From the NCBI GenBank assembly GCA_022606425.2, contig JAHDVF020000517.1, positions 310,001 to 374,000 on the forward strand: 64,000 nt of DNA. The letters run 5' to 3'. Below the pieces are notes generated by a model. It was not told where the DNA came from. It did not search any database and was given only the letters and a program-made list of their open reading frames with translations. Shown one piece after another: positions 43,066 to 54,839 of this stretch. Numbering within the stretch: the first letter of the stretch is position 1; every line of letters starts with the position of its first letter. The DNA comes from Lepidostoma basale (taxonomy: Eukaryota > Arthropoda > Insecta > Trichoptera > Lepidostomatidae). Position numbers and translations under genes: made by a program.

Positions 43066-43319
43066 ATTAAACAGTGTTAACGCCTTAATCTTCAGTATTA
43101 TTCAAGAAAGTTTTTGAAAAGTGCAAAAATGCAGTATTTTTATAAGAAGGATATGTATAAATTATTTGTTCTATATAGTCGTATCGTCAATATCCAGAGG
43201 AAGACTTAAAATAACGTAGATGATTCAGTGCAATAGTGTCTTGCAGAGTGAAGGCGATACACATTCATACAGTGAGTCATACACGCACGTTGATTCTTCC
43301 GTCTTCTAACATAACCAAC

Positions 43320-43515
43320 CTTTAAAATTTGATTAATTTGGTCATGCCATGTTTTCCTCGGTCTACCTCGACTCTATCTCTAAGGGACAGGCCTAGCATG
43401 GCTCTCTCCATCGCCCGCTGCATGCTTATTAGTTTCTCTGCACTGTGCTTTGTCAGAGTGGCAGTTTCAAGACCATATGTACTTACTGGCAGAACACAAA
43501 ATATGACTATCAAAC
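43320..43515 (-). mobile_element. Short RTE-like remnant
   Basis: Minus strand: VLPVSTYGLETATLTKHSAE, KLISMQRAMERAMLGLSLRD, then joined to HGMTKLIKF of another part of such an element, so there is an internal deletion. Confidence 0.75.
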
Positions 43516-43624
43516 GGGGTAAATTTCAAAATATCTTATTTGGTATGAAGTTTTACATCAAAGTTCGGGGAGCTGTGAATTTATAATAATTAGAGGACTA
43601 TTTGCATGTGGTTTGTTTGACATA

Positions 43625-44120
43625 TTGAACAGATGTTAGATAAGGCCGCCACACTGCTAACGAACGCAGTCTCCGCAGATAGGATGCTGTAATATTCCGA
43701 ACATCTCAACTGTTTACTCGGCTTTTGGACTGCACGAAGTTATGCCCGCGATAAAATTAGAGCAAGAGGAACTAGAGCAATTATTTATGCCGCGAATCTC
43801 TGACGTTATCGAACAAAGTTGGCTCAGCCAGATCTAATGTTAAAATTCTCCAGAGATGGGTTAATTAATTTTGTAGTTTTAATCGAAAACGCCTGCCTCT
43901 ATAAAGTTATTCCTGACAACAATTAATTTTGCAAAATACAATAAACGAGTCAGATCCCCGCCCGACTCCCCAAGGGGCCATAAATCACTGGAAAATAGCA
44001 GATAATTTCCAAATAGCGTTTGGTAGATAAAGACATCTATTTATTGGCGCCGTTCATATATTGATTAATTCGCCGAATCTGTTTTACTCTCCTTCGAGTC
44101 TTTAAAACACCGACGGGTAT
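43625..44120. other. GC-richer unique block, candidate conserved regulatory element
   Basis: About 500 bases of non-repetitive, moderate-GC sequence (gccgccacactgctaacgaa, atttatgccgcgaatctctg, caataaacgagtcagatccc, cgaatctgttttactctcct) with no coding frame and no repeat ends. It is the longest such block in the window and sits upstream of the Ig2 exons. Confidence 0.35.
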
Positions 44121-44634
44121 TGGGAGGGCACTTTGTTTTAGGGCTCAATCACTGTAAGCGATTTTAATTGAATGAATTAAGTTACTTAAACACAACGGTT
44201 TAGAAGTAATTCAAGTTTTTTATACAACGGTACTCACAGAGTAATAAAAATAAAAATAAAAATAATAGTTATAATAATGATATTAAAATAATATTAATGC
44301 TTATAAATTTGTTGATTTACAAAGCGTCATTTTGTGCTTTAATCGATAAAAAGCACAGTGTAAACGTGAATAAGTTACAAATGAACTGTAGGCAATACCA
44401 ATTTAGTATGAGAATTGTATCTGACATCAACATGTCGATCAATTTTCATAAAAATTTCCCAATTCATTTATAAAAGGATATTTAAAAATATACGTGTGAT
44501 GTGTTCGTTTATAAAAAGAACGGTGAATACATATTATACGACTTGGACATGTTAGAATATCCAGGCAAGGACTGACAACTATTCAGATAATCGTTGAACA
44601 TTAATATTAACTAATTTAATTGTTTTTTTCCAGG

Positions 44635-45315
44635 ATTAATAATGGCCTAGCCTCACCACTGAGAGATATTTTTACGGAGCTAGATAAAATTGAGCAAGTC
44701 AAAGAGTTTACTTATCTCGGTACGGTCATGACGGAAGCCAACGATATGCACGCGGAGTTGGAACACAGAGTTCAAAAAAACCTACGAGCTGCAGTCTCCT
44801 TGCGAACGTTCTTAAAGTCCAAGCTTCTATCCAGAAACACCCAGCTGCTTATTTATAACACCATCATCAAGCCAGTGGTGACATATGGTTCTGAGTCGTG
44901 GACAATGACTCTAAAAGAACAAAGAATCTACTGGTTTGAGAATAGAAAACTTAAAATAATCCTGGGACCCAGACCAGGTGTTGCAGCGGGAACTTGGAGG
45001 CATAGGACCAACCAAGAGATCCGTACGATGACCCAGCAGCCCCTTATATCGAGCACCGTGAGAGCCGGTCGCCTAGCATGGATCGGGCACGTATGCCGAG
45101 CCGAAGAGACCAGAGCAATCAAGACCCTGTACACAGTGTACACATCTAGACCGACTGGAGTAAGACCTCTAGGAAGGTCTAGACTGATCTGGCTAGGATC
45201 TGGCAAGACTGCTAGGAGCAAAAGGCGCAGGATCGAGGAGCTTGGCGAAAAATCATCAAGGAGGTTAAAACTCTTCAAGAGTTGTATGGTCATAGGAAGT
45301 AAGTAAGTAAGTATG
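44635..45315 (+). mobile_element. Non-LTR retrotransposon C-terminal region (AAGT-tailed, ELYG family)
   Basis: A 228-codon frame reads IEQVKEFTYLGTVMTEANDM, then KPVVTYGSESWTMTLKEQRI, RAGRLAWIGHVCRAEETRAI and TSRPTGVRPLGRSR, then drifts (frameshift near 45190). The end 'aactcttcaagagttgtatg' plus (AAGT)n at 45298-45314 is the family 3' end. It covers the end of the RT domain onward. Related pieces are at 58128-58172 and 59800-60040. Confidence 0.85.
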
Positions 45316-45696
45316 AGTAACTAGAGTATGTTCTGTCAATATATGTATTTTCATATGAGGCACTCACTTTGTGTTTAGACATTTTAATCTTATGTCTAAT
45401 CGAAACTAGTTGGCATCAATTATAATAACCATAACGTGTTATATCCAATACAAATAAATTAATACGAATGATATGTTTTGCCTTTTAAATGCATTTTTAA
45501 ATGTTGACATTTGATAATTACTGAGAAGGGTGAAACATGTCGTTTCCATAAAATATAATAAAATTTCTACAAAACTGATGTTATCATTCGTATTAATTAT
45601 ATAATATGGAGTTTACATCATTGTTCAAGAAACAATAAATACAATACCAAGTGTTTTAACTTTTCATGTCTATAAGTCTACATATATATAGTTATA

Positions 45697-47017
45697 CGAG
45701 GTCTGTTCAAAAAGTATCGCGAATTTTATATTTTTTCAAAAAGTATTTATTTATTCATGAATATCTATTTTGTCCCCTTCAAAGTAATTCCCCTCGGATA
45801 TAATACATTTATGCCAACGTTTTTTCCAATCCTCGAAGCACTTAAAAAATCATTTTTTGTGATCTTGTTCAGCTCCTCCTTCGATGCCGTCTTTATCTCC
45901 TCAATCGTGGCGTAGCGTCGTCCTTTCATGGGCCTCTTCAGTTTTGGAAACAGGAAAAAGTCACAGGGGGCCAGGTCTGGGGAATACGGTGGCTGCGGCA
46001 CCATTACTGTGTTGTTTTTGGCCAAATATTCGCGCACAAGCAACGATGTGTGAGCAGGGGCGTTATCATGGTGCAAAAGCCAGTTTTTGTTCTTCCACAA
46101 ATCCGGGCGTTTCTGGCGGATTGCTTCGCGCAAATTGCGCATAACTTGCAGGTAATATTCCTTATTGACCGTACTACCCTGTGGCAAGAACTCATGATGC
46201 ACCACGCCCCTGCAATCGAAGAAAACTGTGAGCAAAACCTTCACGTTCGACCGAACTTGGCGCGCTTTTTTTGGTCTTGGCTCATGCGGCAGCTTCCATT
46301 GGGATGATTGAGCTTTGGTTTCCACGTCATAACCATAAACCCATGATTCGTCACCAGTTATGACCCTCTGGAGCACATTTGGGTCGTCACGGACCGAGTC
46401 CAACATCTCCTGAGCAATGTTAACGCGATGCTGTTTTTGGTCGAAATTGAGCAATTTTGGCACGAATTTCGCGGCGACCCGACTCATGCCCAAATCATTG
46501 GTTAAAATCGAATGGCACGAGCCAATCGATATGTTTAGGTCCTCAGCAACTTCTCTAACGGTGATTCGACGATTGGCTAATACTATTTTCTTCACTTTAT
46601 CAATGTTTTCGTCTGTTGTTGACGTGCTCGGGCGTCCGGCACGCTCTTCGTCGTTCATATCTTCTCGGCCCTCTGAGAACATTTTGTACCACCGATAAAC
46701 GTTGCTTTGGTCCAAGGTAGCTTCACCATATGCCACAGTCAACATTCGAAATGCGTCCGCGCACTTTATTTTGTTTTTCACACAAAATTTGATACAGATT
46801 CTTTGATCCATTTTTTGGAATAGGCAAAAATCGAAGACGAGCCAAAACACATCCAAGCAAAACAGCTGTCAAAAATTAACTAAACATTCAAAATGGCCGA
46901 CCTTGTCAGCATAAGTAAGGGACATGAGTACCAACATAACGCTACAAAAAAATCAAAAATCAAATATACGTAGCCAGCGGAAATTCAAAATTCGCGATAC
47001 TTTTTGAACAGACCTCG
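45697..47017 (-). mobile_element. Full-length mariner transposon
   Basis: A 1321-base element with terminal inverted repeats of about 30 bases starting cgaggtctgttcaaaaagta at both ends, and TA duplications at 45695-45696 and 47018-47019. Contains one transposase frame on the minus strand. Ends and target duplication are intact, so this looks like a fairly recent insertion. Confidence 0.95.
45765..46811 (-). CDS. Mariner transposase, frameshifted near the C-terminus
   Basis: DD34D transposase that cuts and pastes mariner DNA at TA. The start is taken as the Met of MDQRICIKFCVKNKI (46811), matching the family N-terminus; an upstream in-frame Met at 46856 adds 15 residues. An N-terminal helix-turn-helix region (about residues 1-110) is followed by catalytic D in TGDESW, D in HHDNAPAH, and the third D in YSPDLAPCDFFLFP, 34 residues after the second. 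After NDF the frame departs from the family: one base seems lost near 45843-45848. The expected W-(K/H)-K-C...YFEGDK ending is readable one frame over, down to a TAA at 45751-45753. The core is intact, but the last roughly 30 residues are replaced, so activity is doubtful. Confidence 0.9.
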   Translation of the reverse strand: MDQRICIKFCVKNKIKCADAFRMLTVAYGEATLDQSNVYRWYKMFSEGREDMNDEERAGRPSTSTTDENIDKVKKIVLANRRITVREVAEDLNISIGSCHSILTNDLGMSRVAAKFVPKLLNFDQKQHRVNIAQEMLDSVRDDPNVLQRVITGDESWVYGYDVETKAQSSQWKLPHEPRPKKARQVRSNVKVLLTVFFDCRGVVHHEFLPQGSTVNKEYYLQVMRNLREAIRQKRPDLWKNKNWLLHHDNAPAHTSLLVREYLAKNNTVMVPQPPYSPDLAPCDFFLFPKLKRPMKGRRYATIEEIKTASKEELNKITKNDFLSASRIGKNVGINVLYPRGITLKGTK

Positions 47018-47264
47018 TAGGTATCAAAGCACATCGAATGATATGTACGTATATCCGTAGACTAAGAGGATTGGCGAGTTCCTAAATTGGCAAATGGGAA
47101 CCTAGAATTCTCCTAAGTTATAACAATGATTTTCAATGTGGTCCGGAGAATGTATCTTAGTAGAACTATGCAACTTATTCCGAGAATTGACAGATTCTCG
47201 ACAAATACAAACTTTAGCTACATTGACAATCGTGGATTTTAAGGGTAAGCGATGATTATCGATG

Positions 47265-47280
47265 GGGGGGGGGGAGGGGT
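47265..47280 (+). repeat. Poly-G tract
   Basis: A run of G broken by one A (ggggggggggagggg), unusual in this AT-rich window. Confidence 0.8.
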
Positions 47281-47429
47281 ACCCAGATGAGAGAATAGCC
47301 TAGTTTAATATTTAATCTTTAATTATTAATCATTATTAGTATTAATTTTTATCATTGGTATTACTATTATTAAATATTATTATTAGTATTACTTTTTATT
47401 TGGGTCATGTGCTAAGGTGAGAAAAATAC

Positions 47430-47645
47430 CACCTCCTTGGATATTAATGGGTAAAGTGGAGGGAAGTCGGGGAGTTGGTTGAAGGTAGCTGTCCTGGCTG
47501 CGGAACATCAAAGAATGGAAGAGGAATAACAAGAGTTCAGAACCTGTTATAAGTGGCACAGGATAGAGATGCCTTTGCTGCAGTGATCGCTAACGTTGGA
47601 GGGACCTGACACGGCATCAAAAGAAGAAAATTTGTATTACTATTT
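47430..47645 (+). mobile_element. Non-LTR 3' end remnant (ANVGGT/ANVRGT family)
   Basis: Reads RVQNLL then VAQDRDAFAAVIANVGGT and a stop, followed by ggcatcaaaagaagaaaa. Matches the end of the frame at 19363-19700. Confidence 0.65.
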
Positions 47646-47649
47646 TTCT

Positions 47650-48585
47650 CTTTGACTCATTAAAATATTACTTTATTTTTCTTATATATTTAGTCTTATC
47701 TGTTGTTATATAATATTTGTGGTAGCTTGTAATTGGCCTTGTTTTGTTATCTCGATGTGTTTATATATGTATACTGAAATCGCTGTTTGTTACCCTAAAA
47801 AAAAATATTATATACGATCCACGATGTTGAAATGCCGAAGAAGCGTATTTTTTAAAATTGAGGAAAATATTTGTTTTCTAGAAGTTTTCTAATATTTTAA
47901 GAGAGAAATAGATATGTGATGTTTTCTTAGGACTTGAATAATTATCAACGAGTTCCAACAAAAATTAATATTTAATATAAAACGCCATATTCTTTCATAA
48001 TATACATATAATACAATTCTCATAATCTTGAACATGTAAGTTTTCCTCAGGTAACACACAATCGTTCTCGCAATAATAATTATTCTGGAAAGTTTTCGCT
48101 TTATTTTTAGATATTTATATTGCAATTATAATCTACGGGTACAATACAAGTCAGTTGGTTTTACTCATAAGCCAACGTCGGGGAGACCTGAAATGGCACT
48201 CTGAGAAGACAAGTTTTACTATAATATATTTTTGAGTTGAGAAGAAGAGTTACTAGACTAGGGAGTGTTTTGTTAGATAATTAATTTTCGGATTATTAAA
48301 CTGTACAAATAGCACAATAAGCGAAATTGTCATTTAATGAAATTTAGATTATTTTGGATAAAGACATATTTGTTTATTATTTCTGTTAAAGAATTGGACC
48401 TACATTAGAATGAGAACACACAACAAATAAATTGTTTTTAAAAATCATGACAAAAATTTACACATATTTTTCTGCTATTCAGATTTTATATAAGTATCAA
48501 TAGTTCGACCAGTTTCAGCAGCCTTATGCTTTTCCAATTATACATGTTTTAAATCATAGAGTTTAGTAATTTTTCTTATCTAATT
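47650..48585. other. AT-rich stretch, no recognised gene
   Basis: No coding frame with family resemblance and no clear repeat ends. Confidence 0.55.
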
Positions 48586-48587
48586 AA

Positions 48588-48880
48588 CTAGCTAACAATG
48601 TAGTCGTCTACGTCGTCTCCCCAAAGGGGTAGGCAGAAAGAATAGACGGTTACACTTTTCTTTCCTGAAATATTTCTCTCGCTTCCTCAACATTCATACA
48701 TTATTTCATGCAAAAAAAAAAAATAATATAATAAAAATTTCGGTCACGTGAGGAATCGGAGAAATTGACCTTCGTGTATTACACGAAGTATGAATGTTGG
48801 GGACTCGAGAGAAGTATATCAAGAAAGAACAGTGTGGTGATCAATTCTTTCTAGCTGTCCCATCGACGACATGGCGTGAA
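48588..48880. mobile_element. Two TTAG-family non-LTR fragments in opposite orientation
   Basis: 48588-48712 is a minus-strand 3' end (cgtctccccaaaggggtagg, ctcgcttcctcaacattcat). 48735-48880 is a plus-strand piece of the same family (cggtcacgtgaggaatcgga...). An A-rich stretch separates them. The plus piece is more diverged and lacks the tail. Confidence 0.7.
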
Positions 48881-48889
48881 TCATATATG

Positions 48890-50820
48890 CCCAAAAACTT
48901 TAGTTCTAACAATATTTGCTTATAAATTTAGCACAAGTAATCAGTAGAATACTTATTTACTCCAAGTAAATCTTATAGTCCCTGCTTTATTTTTTGATAT
49001 AATAGAGAAACGTTTATCTTAACCACCCGGTAGATTTTTAAATCCTGAGTAATGGTCCTTGCTAACGTTGCGCTTATTTATATTGTGGAGAAGAAAAATA
49101 ATTATTGTTTCAAGGAAATTGGAAATATTCTGTAAGGAAATGAAGAAAGAAATGATTTTATTTCATATAATTTTATGTAAATACAAAATATAAATCATAC
49201 ATAATTTATTTCATGTAATGATATAATACTTATTTTCATTCACAATCGTAGCAATACTTTTACTTCCGATATTTGCAGCGTTAATAAGGCAAAAAAAAAA
49301 ACATGCTTGTTATAAAAAATTTACTCTTGATTATCTGGAGTCGGATCATTTGTTTTACGGATCAGCTGTGGTAATGAAAAAAGCTTTCTTGATTCACGTT
49401 TTTTGAGAGTTACTATTTTTACAAATGCGCCAATTGTTTACATCGTGGGGAACACTCAATGTTGTTTAAATTTACAGAACAACACTTTGTATAATATTTT
49501 CACAACACTATATTTTTTAATTTGCCGACATGTTTCGGTTATGACCCAACTTTCTTAAATGCACCTTTTTTATTGTTAAAATTTGTGTACAAAAAAAGTT
49601 GCGTCATAACCATGTCTAAACATGTCTACTAGTTGGAAATGAAAGTATTGTGAAAATACAAAGTGTTATTATTCCATTTATTCAAAAATGAACTTACAAT
49701 ACAAAGTGAAAGAAGAATTCATTTTTGTTTTTAGATTCGCTAGTATCGCTGACTGTTTTATTTTCCATTGATTTATCTATTTTGGTACACTTTATTTAGA
49801 TTTGTCTACTGATTGTTATAATTAAAGAACAATTTTTGATAAAAAAAATAAAGCCAGAAACATGAAGATTTCCCTTCCAACTATATCTCTAAATATATAA
49901 TACTTATGGAAGAAATTAAAAATGTCTATAGGCAAAAAACAAGATTTACGTAAAGGAGTGCAGGAGTGAATAAAAAAGCAAAAAATAAATTGATTTCAAA
50001 ATATCTGATTTAATTGGAAACATTAATACGTATTGGTGCCTTGGTTATTAAATAAAACAAAAATATTTTTTATTGAAAAGTTAATACTTTAGATAGTTTT
50101 GAAAACTTAAAATGAGTATTCTTCTACCTTTGAATATACAAAAAAACATTTCATAATATTACTTGTTCTATTATTTTTTGTTTAGTCATGATTATATGAA
50201 AACGAATTTTTCGAAAACAAATATCCCGGAATTTTGTTATATAAATTCTTCTCCAAGAAGAATTGTTAGAATTAGAAATTTAGAATAGTTTAATAAATTT
50301 GTTGATAGAAATAAATAGTTAGATAGTAAAGAACTGCCTTGTTTTTGAATCCCAAATTATTATGCAAATCGTGTATGTCTTCAGTTACAAATCTAAACAT
50401 TTTCATACATCTAGAAATATAAGAAACCTTTTCGAAACATTTATAAAAGTGAACTAAAATAATAGTAGTGCGATGCTGTTGATTCATTTAATATTTTGAG
50501 AATTTCAACTTGGAAAAGTTATGAAGGAAGAAAACGGATTCTTCCATACAACTGCAAATAAAGATATCATCGTTAACTCAATCGCAGACGTCACGTCGCG
50601 GCGTTTAATCTGACATCCTTACCAGAAAATTGTGGCATTTACAAGAAGTTGGAGTTTAAAGAACCTATTTTCTATCTCGTATTCTGGAAGGATTTTTCTT
50701 AATTTTATATGCTCGATAGTTTTCGTAAAATTTTAAGAAGTATGTAATAAAATAAGAATTAAATATCATATCTTCTATAAAAAGATAATCTACCAATTAT
50801 TTTATACATTTAGGAAATTG
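48890..50820. other. AT-rich stretch with one degraded hairpin element
   Basis: At 49505-49640 arms cgacatgtttcggttatgac / gtcataaccatgtctaaaca suggest a hammerhead-family hairpin with lost cores. A GC-richer unique patch lies at 50570-50700. No gene seen. Confidence 0.45.
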
Positions 50821-50829
50821 AAAATAACT

Positions 50830-51010
50830 TTGTTTATTATCAACAAAATATAAAAAAACCTTGTTTCGGAGGATGCCTCCATCTTCAGGTGTAAATATAT
50901 AATAAAAACTAAAAAAGGAAAGACTACTATAAAAAACGCATTCAAAATTCGATAAAATAATTTAAATTTGAAAATTAACCTGGGCTATTTGTTATTAGTA
51001 CTAATATATT
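50830..51010 (-). repeat. Hammerhead-like motif 3' of a Penelope-like remnant
   Basis: Minus-strand core at 50855-50897: CUGAAGA, extra U, GGAGG-CAU-CCUCC (5 pairs), GAA, ACAAGGU, which can fold as AC/GU around AAG. Helix I is not evident. It lies about 250 bases downstream of, and on the same strand as, the GIY-YIG remnant. A second copy of the region is at 40770-40995. Confidence 0.6.
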
Positions 51011-51139
51011 TTTTTATCAGTTACAAATTGTAAATAATAATAAACAATAACAATACATAATGACAATACAAAAATATTAAATTGTAATTTAAAAAAAACA
51101 TACATTTGAAAAAACATCATTTATATAGAAATTAATAAA

Positions 51140-51560
51140 TGATTAATTTGCATATGATTGGGAATAGCAGCTTGGGAGACTAAAAAAAGACATAATATTT
51201 AAGGAGAAAGGAGTAAAAGGAAGAATCTTATTATTAATCATGTTTTCACCCAATTTCACCGACTTGAGGATATCTAAAGTTTCAAGTTTGTTTAATTTAT
51301 TGCTATTAATATTATCAAAACTTTGGTCAAATTCAATACAATGGTTAGCCATCTCAGAAAAAATAGTATATTGGTGAAAGCTTGTTTGTGTTCGTTGATA
51401 CGCGATTTAAATGTTCGTCCTGTTTTGCCTACGTAAAAAGCATCACAATCCTTACATTTAATTTTATATACACAAATTTTTCGCAAAATATCTGTTTTTT
51501 GTTCAGAATTTAAATGGAGTTGGCCAAGGTTGTCGTGTAAAAGACTGGTTTGATGTGACT
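51140..51560 (-). pseudogene. Penelope-like element C-terminal remnant (GIY-YIG endonuclease)
   Basis: Minus strand: LHDNLGQLHLNSEQKTDILR, KICVYKIKCKDCDAFYVGKT, GRTFKSRINEHKQAFTN. VYKIKC-DC-FYVGKTGR followed by R-NEH is the GIY-YIG nuclease signature of Penelope-like retroelements. A frameshift near 51350 moves the end into another frame (EMANHCIEFDQSFDNINSNK...), which reaches a stop at 51143. The reverse transcriptase part is missing upstream. Confidence 0.85.
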
Positions 51561-51569
51561 AGGGAGTGA

Positions 51570-53390
51570 TTTCTTGATTTTTTTGGTGCTTTTAATAAGT
51601 TAATTATTTTATAACCTACCTATTATTTTACTTCACTTTTGTTTACTCGATTCAATATTAATTTATACAGTTTTAAATGTAAAAGATTAAGAACTTTGAA
51701 TTAGAAATAAGTTTGTAACGATACTGAATTATTTATATAAGTAAATATCCCATTCGATAATAATATTTGTTTACAATTTGTTCCCTACAGGATGTAACGT
51801 AAATACGCCCAATTGATCCCTTCGCATTTCGGTTTCCCCAACAGTTTCATCCAATAGCCGGCATCTGCTGCGCTTCCACGCCCTGACAATCCAATATGCC
51901 GCAAAAAAATATGAAATGAACGTGTGTCAGCAGAAAACTAATATAAATCATATTCTCATCGCATATGCACAAGAGTGACAATAATAATAAATATTTGGTT
52001 TCTTAAAATAACACGTTTTTTTCTTTCATTTTTTTCCACGTAATGCACGTAAAATATAATAATATATATAAGAAAGTTTTGTTTTTATTTCAGAATACTT
52101 AATTTCTGTGTAAGCACCAACTTGTTTAGATGGTACAAATACTTCATCAGAGAAAAGAGGTGATTGTTTGAATAAAAAATAGACTAAATCGTTTTTTACG
52201 GACTATACTAAATGGGTGGGTTATGTCTAATGGTAAAGGATTATGTTTTTTTACTAGAATTATTTTTGGATAATGGGAAAATATTAAAAATTGGGTTTTG
52301 TTGTAACATATTTTTAGTTGAATAAAAGTTTTTAAAATATTGATTAAGTAAGAACAAAGATTTTGTATATTTCTATTGTTAACATTTTACACTAAGGAAG
52401 GATGAGAGTCATTCATAACATGTTTGTGGTAAACAATGAATGAAAGCGTTATTAATATATTTTCTTATATCAAATACGATTTTCCAAAGGGAGTATATAA
52501 GAATTATATAATAATATTTATTATATATAAATATAAGAACAATGTTAACTGAACACACTGATGTATTAAATTGCTATTTGTTCGTCTAATTTCCGTGTTT
52601 TCTAAATGTACTTTATTTTTTTAAAATATCATTGTTTAACAATGTATATTTTGTACTTATAAACGTTTTGGTTGTATGATATCTGTAATATTTATAATTT
52701 ATTTTAATGAATTATTTTTTATCAGTTTTTCGCGATTTTAAGTATTATTTATTTAGATTGTATTAAACAGTTTAATCAAGTGAAGTTTTCTAATTATGTA
52801 TTTAATTGAATTAAATACCGATCATTCAGTTTTCCATTTACTGCCTTTTGTTTATTTGTTGTTTACAAATTTTCCGGATTATCTCTCATCACAGTGATAT
52901 AGTATATATAATACAATATACAGGTACGAGAATATCGCTTTAGCACTTAAACTCCAATTCGCTTTTTTATAGTATATTTACATCATTAAACATTGTTTTA
53001 GTAAAATAATTTGTACCTGAAGACGTGCGACTCAATGTTGAGAATGTATTTCTTCATATAAGAACATTGCTTAATAATCGTTTATCCTAAAGTGTGCTCC
53101 CTAAGCTAACGGGGTAGTTGAATAGTCAATGGACCGAATCCAAAATTCGCCATTACACTTAAAGATAACCATGCACTTCTAACGAATCATATCACTCCAG
53201 GCTGCACCCGGAAGAGTAATGCTTCTAATATCGATGCATTATTCAATTTAATGTTAGGGCATAAGTTATGAGGAAATTCCGTTGAAAGTAAATTGCAGAA
53301 ACATGATAAGCATTATATGTATGATATATGGAAAAAAACTTTTTTCCGTTTGTATATTTCAGCGGTCTCTTGATTTTTTTAAAATAAACA
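51570..53390. other. AT-rich stretch with degraded hammerhead-family pieces
   Basis: CUGAUGA-A-GUAUUUGUAC-like on the minus strand at 52105-52160, and a core-degraded ...UCAUAACAUGUU on the plus strand at 52385-52435. A GC-richer unique block at 51790-51905 and another at 53085-53260 have no coding frame. No gene seen. Confidence 0.4.
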
Positions 53391-53394
53391 GAAC

Positions 53395-53530
53395 TAACTA
53401 ACTAACTAACCATCACGCCGTCTCTCCGAAGGGGTAGGCAGAAAGAATGGACTGCCACACTTTTCTTTCCTGACATATTTCTCTCGCTTCCTCAACATTC
53501 ATACATCGTGTCATGCACGCGCGTCGATTA
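53395..53530 (-). mobile_element. Non-LTR 3' end (TTAG-tailed family)
   Basis: The plus strand shows aactaactaactaactaacc then atcacgccgtctctccgaag and ctcgcttcctcaacattcat: the 3' terminus on the minus strand, matching 41400-41520. Confidence 0.85.
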
Positions 53531-53599
53531 AATAAATAGTATTCCCTTATAACGTTTAATGTTAACGAAGATTATAAAATACCTAAACAACAGATAATA

Positions 53600-53812
53600 A
53601 ATAAAACACTCTGTATTTGACCACGAAATGGTTATTATATTTGATGCCAACTAGTTTCGCTTGGGCAGTATAATAACTGTAATTGTTATACTACCCTGAT
53701 GAAGCTCGGGTCCAAGCGAAACTAGTTGACATAAGATATAAAAACTCTACCGTGGTTAAACACAAAGTATTTATTTATTTTATATTTTTTAAATGTCTAA
53801 CCACAAAGTGAG
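53600..53812. repeat. Hairpin element (ACTAGT hammerhead-like family, copy 2)
   Basis: The right arm (plus, about 53696-53740) reads ACC-CUGAUGA-A-GCUCG-GGUC-CAAGC-GAA-ACUAGU-U-GAC with one mismatch in helix II. The left arm has lost its helix II region (aactagtttcgcttgggcag). Confidence 0.75.
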
Positions 53813-53914
53813 TGTTTAATTTGATAATTAAAATTAAAAAATCTGATATGTTATCATTACAGTACTAAAAAAATATAATAAAATATAAATTAAGAATTAT
53901 GCTTCAAGGCCGTT

Positions 53915-54035
53915 AACAGTAGAATTCTTCTTATTCCTTGTTGTAGACCTATGTGGCATGTTCTCCAGAGTGTTGCCCCTCCTGCGAGGTATACTCTCAG
54001 CTGTCCTTCCATATTTTAGGAGTAGGCAATCTGTG
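53915..54035 (-). mobile_element. Non-LTR 3' end fragment (DSWESTSQE-type family)
   Basis: The plus strand shows ttcttattccttgttgtaga, tgttctccagagtgttgccc, matching the reverse complement of the 3' end at 24050-24145. Confidence 0.7.
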
Positions 54036-54499
54036 TTTTTTTTAAACATGAATAATTTGATAAATAAAATAGAATAATAATTCACTTAATAAGTTCACTA
54101 AATTTAAAAAATAAATCTGGCATATCAGACCCTACCTCATAAAATATTTATTATAAATTATTTTTAAATATCGGAGGATATTTTAGCAAGTAGAACGTTT
54201 GAAACCTGAACCAGGGGACTTGGGTTCAAGTTTGGGCACGACCAGATTCTTTCTTAATGATAATGAGCTATTTTCGATTCATAATGGAAACAATACATTC
54301 TTATACCATTGATTTAAATCCTAGGTATTAATTAGTCTTGAAAAATGGAATCATTTTGTTTTCGATAAAACTTTACTAAGCAAAAACACAACAAAGCAAT
54401 AAAGAGCCGCCAAAGCTGTTAAAAAACTGGTCAAGTACGAGTATATGAAAACAGACGAGTTTATAATGAAATTGGATAGTAAAAATATTTCTCAATTCA

Positions 54500-54640
54500 G
54501 AGACTCCATTAAACGAGTATAACGTGAATAATATCGCGCTGCTCTAGATTCAGGAGTTCGTTTGTTTGTCCTGGAGGATAATCCTTATGAAATCGGAATC
54601 GTTGTCCTCTCATGCAAAGCGGATTTAATTAATTCATGAC
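54500..54640. other. GC-richer unique block
   Basis: Short, single-copy-looking stretch with no coding frame, between AT-rich flanks. Confidence 0.2.
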
Positions 54641-54839
54641 ATGTAAGCGGTCATAAATATTCCATCCAATGGAATACAAAAACAATTCAACTAAGTATGT
54701 TCAACTATTCTATTTGGTTTCATTTCACTATTCAACATTGTTTTTGACATTGTGTAATTAAACTGCTCAAATTATCACTACTAATACTAATTCATATAAT
54801 CAGTGGTGTGCATCCATTGATATACACAAAAATCTAAAT

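Noticed and set aside
42776..43080. Pro/Ser-rich plus-strand frames
   Set aside because: Shadows of the minus-strand RTE-like C-terminus.
45884..46698. Several plus-strand frames of 85-93 codons, and 44928-45293 on the minus strand
   Set aside because: Shadows of the mariner transposase and of the non-LTR frame at 44635-45306.
51143..51352. Separate 69-codon protein
   Set aside because: It is the frameshifted continuation of the Penelope-like GIY-YIG remnant, not an independent gene.
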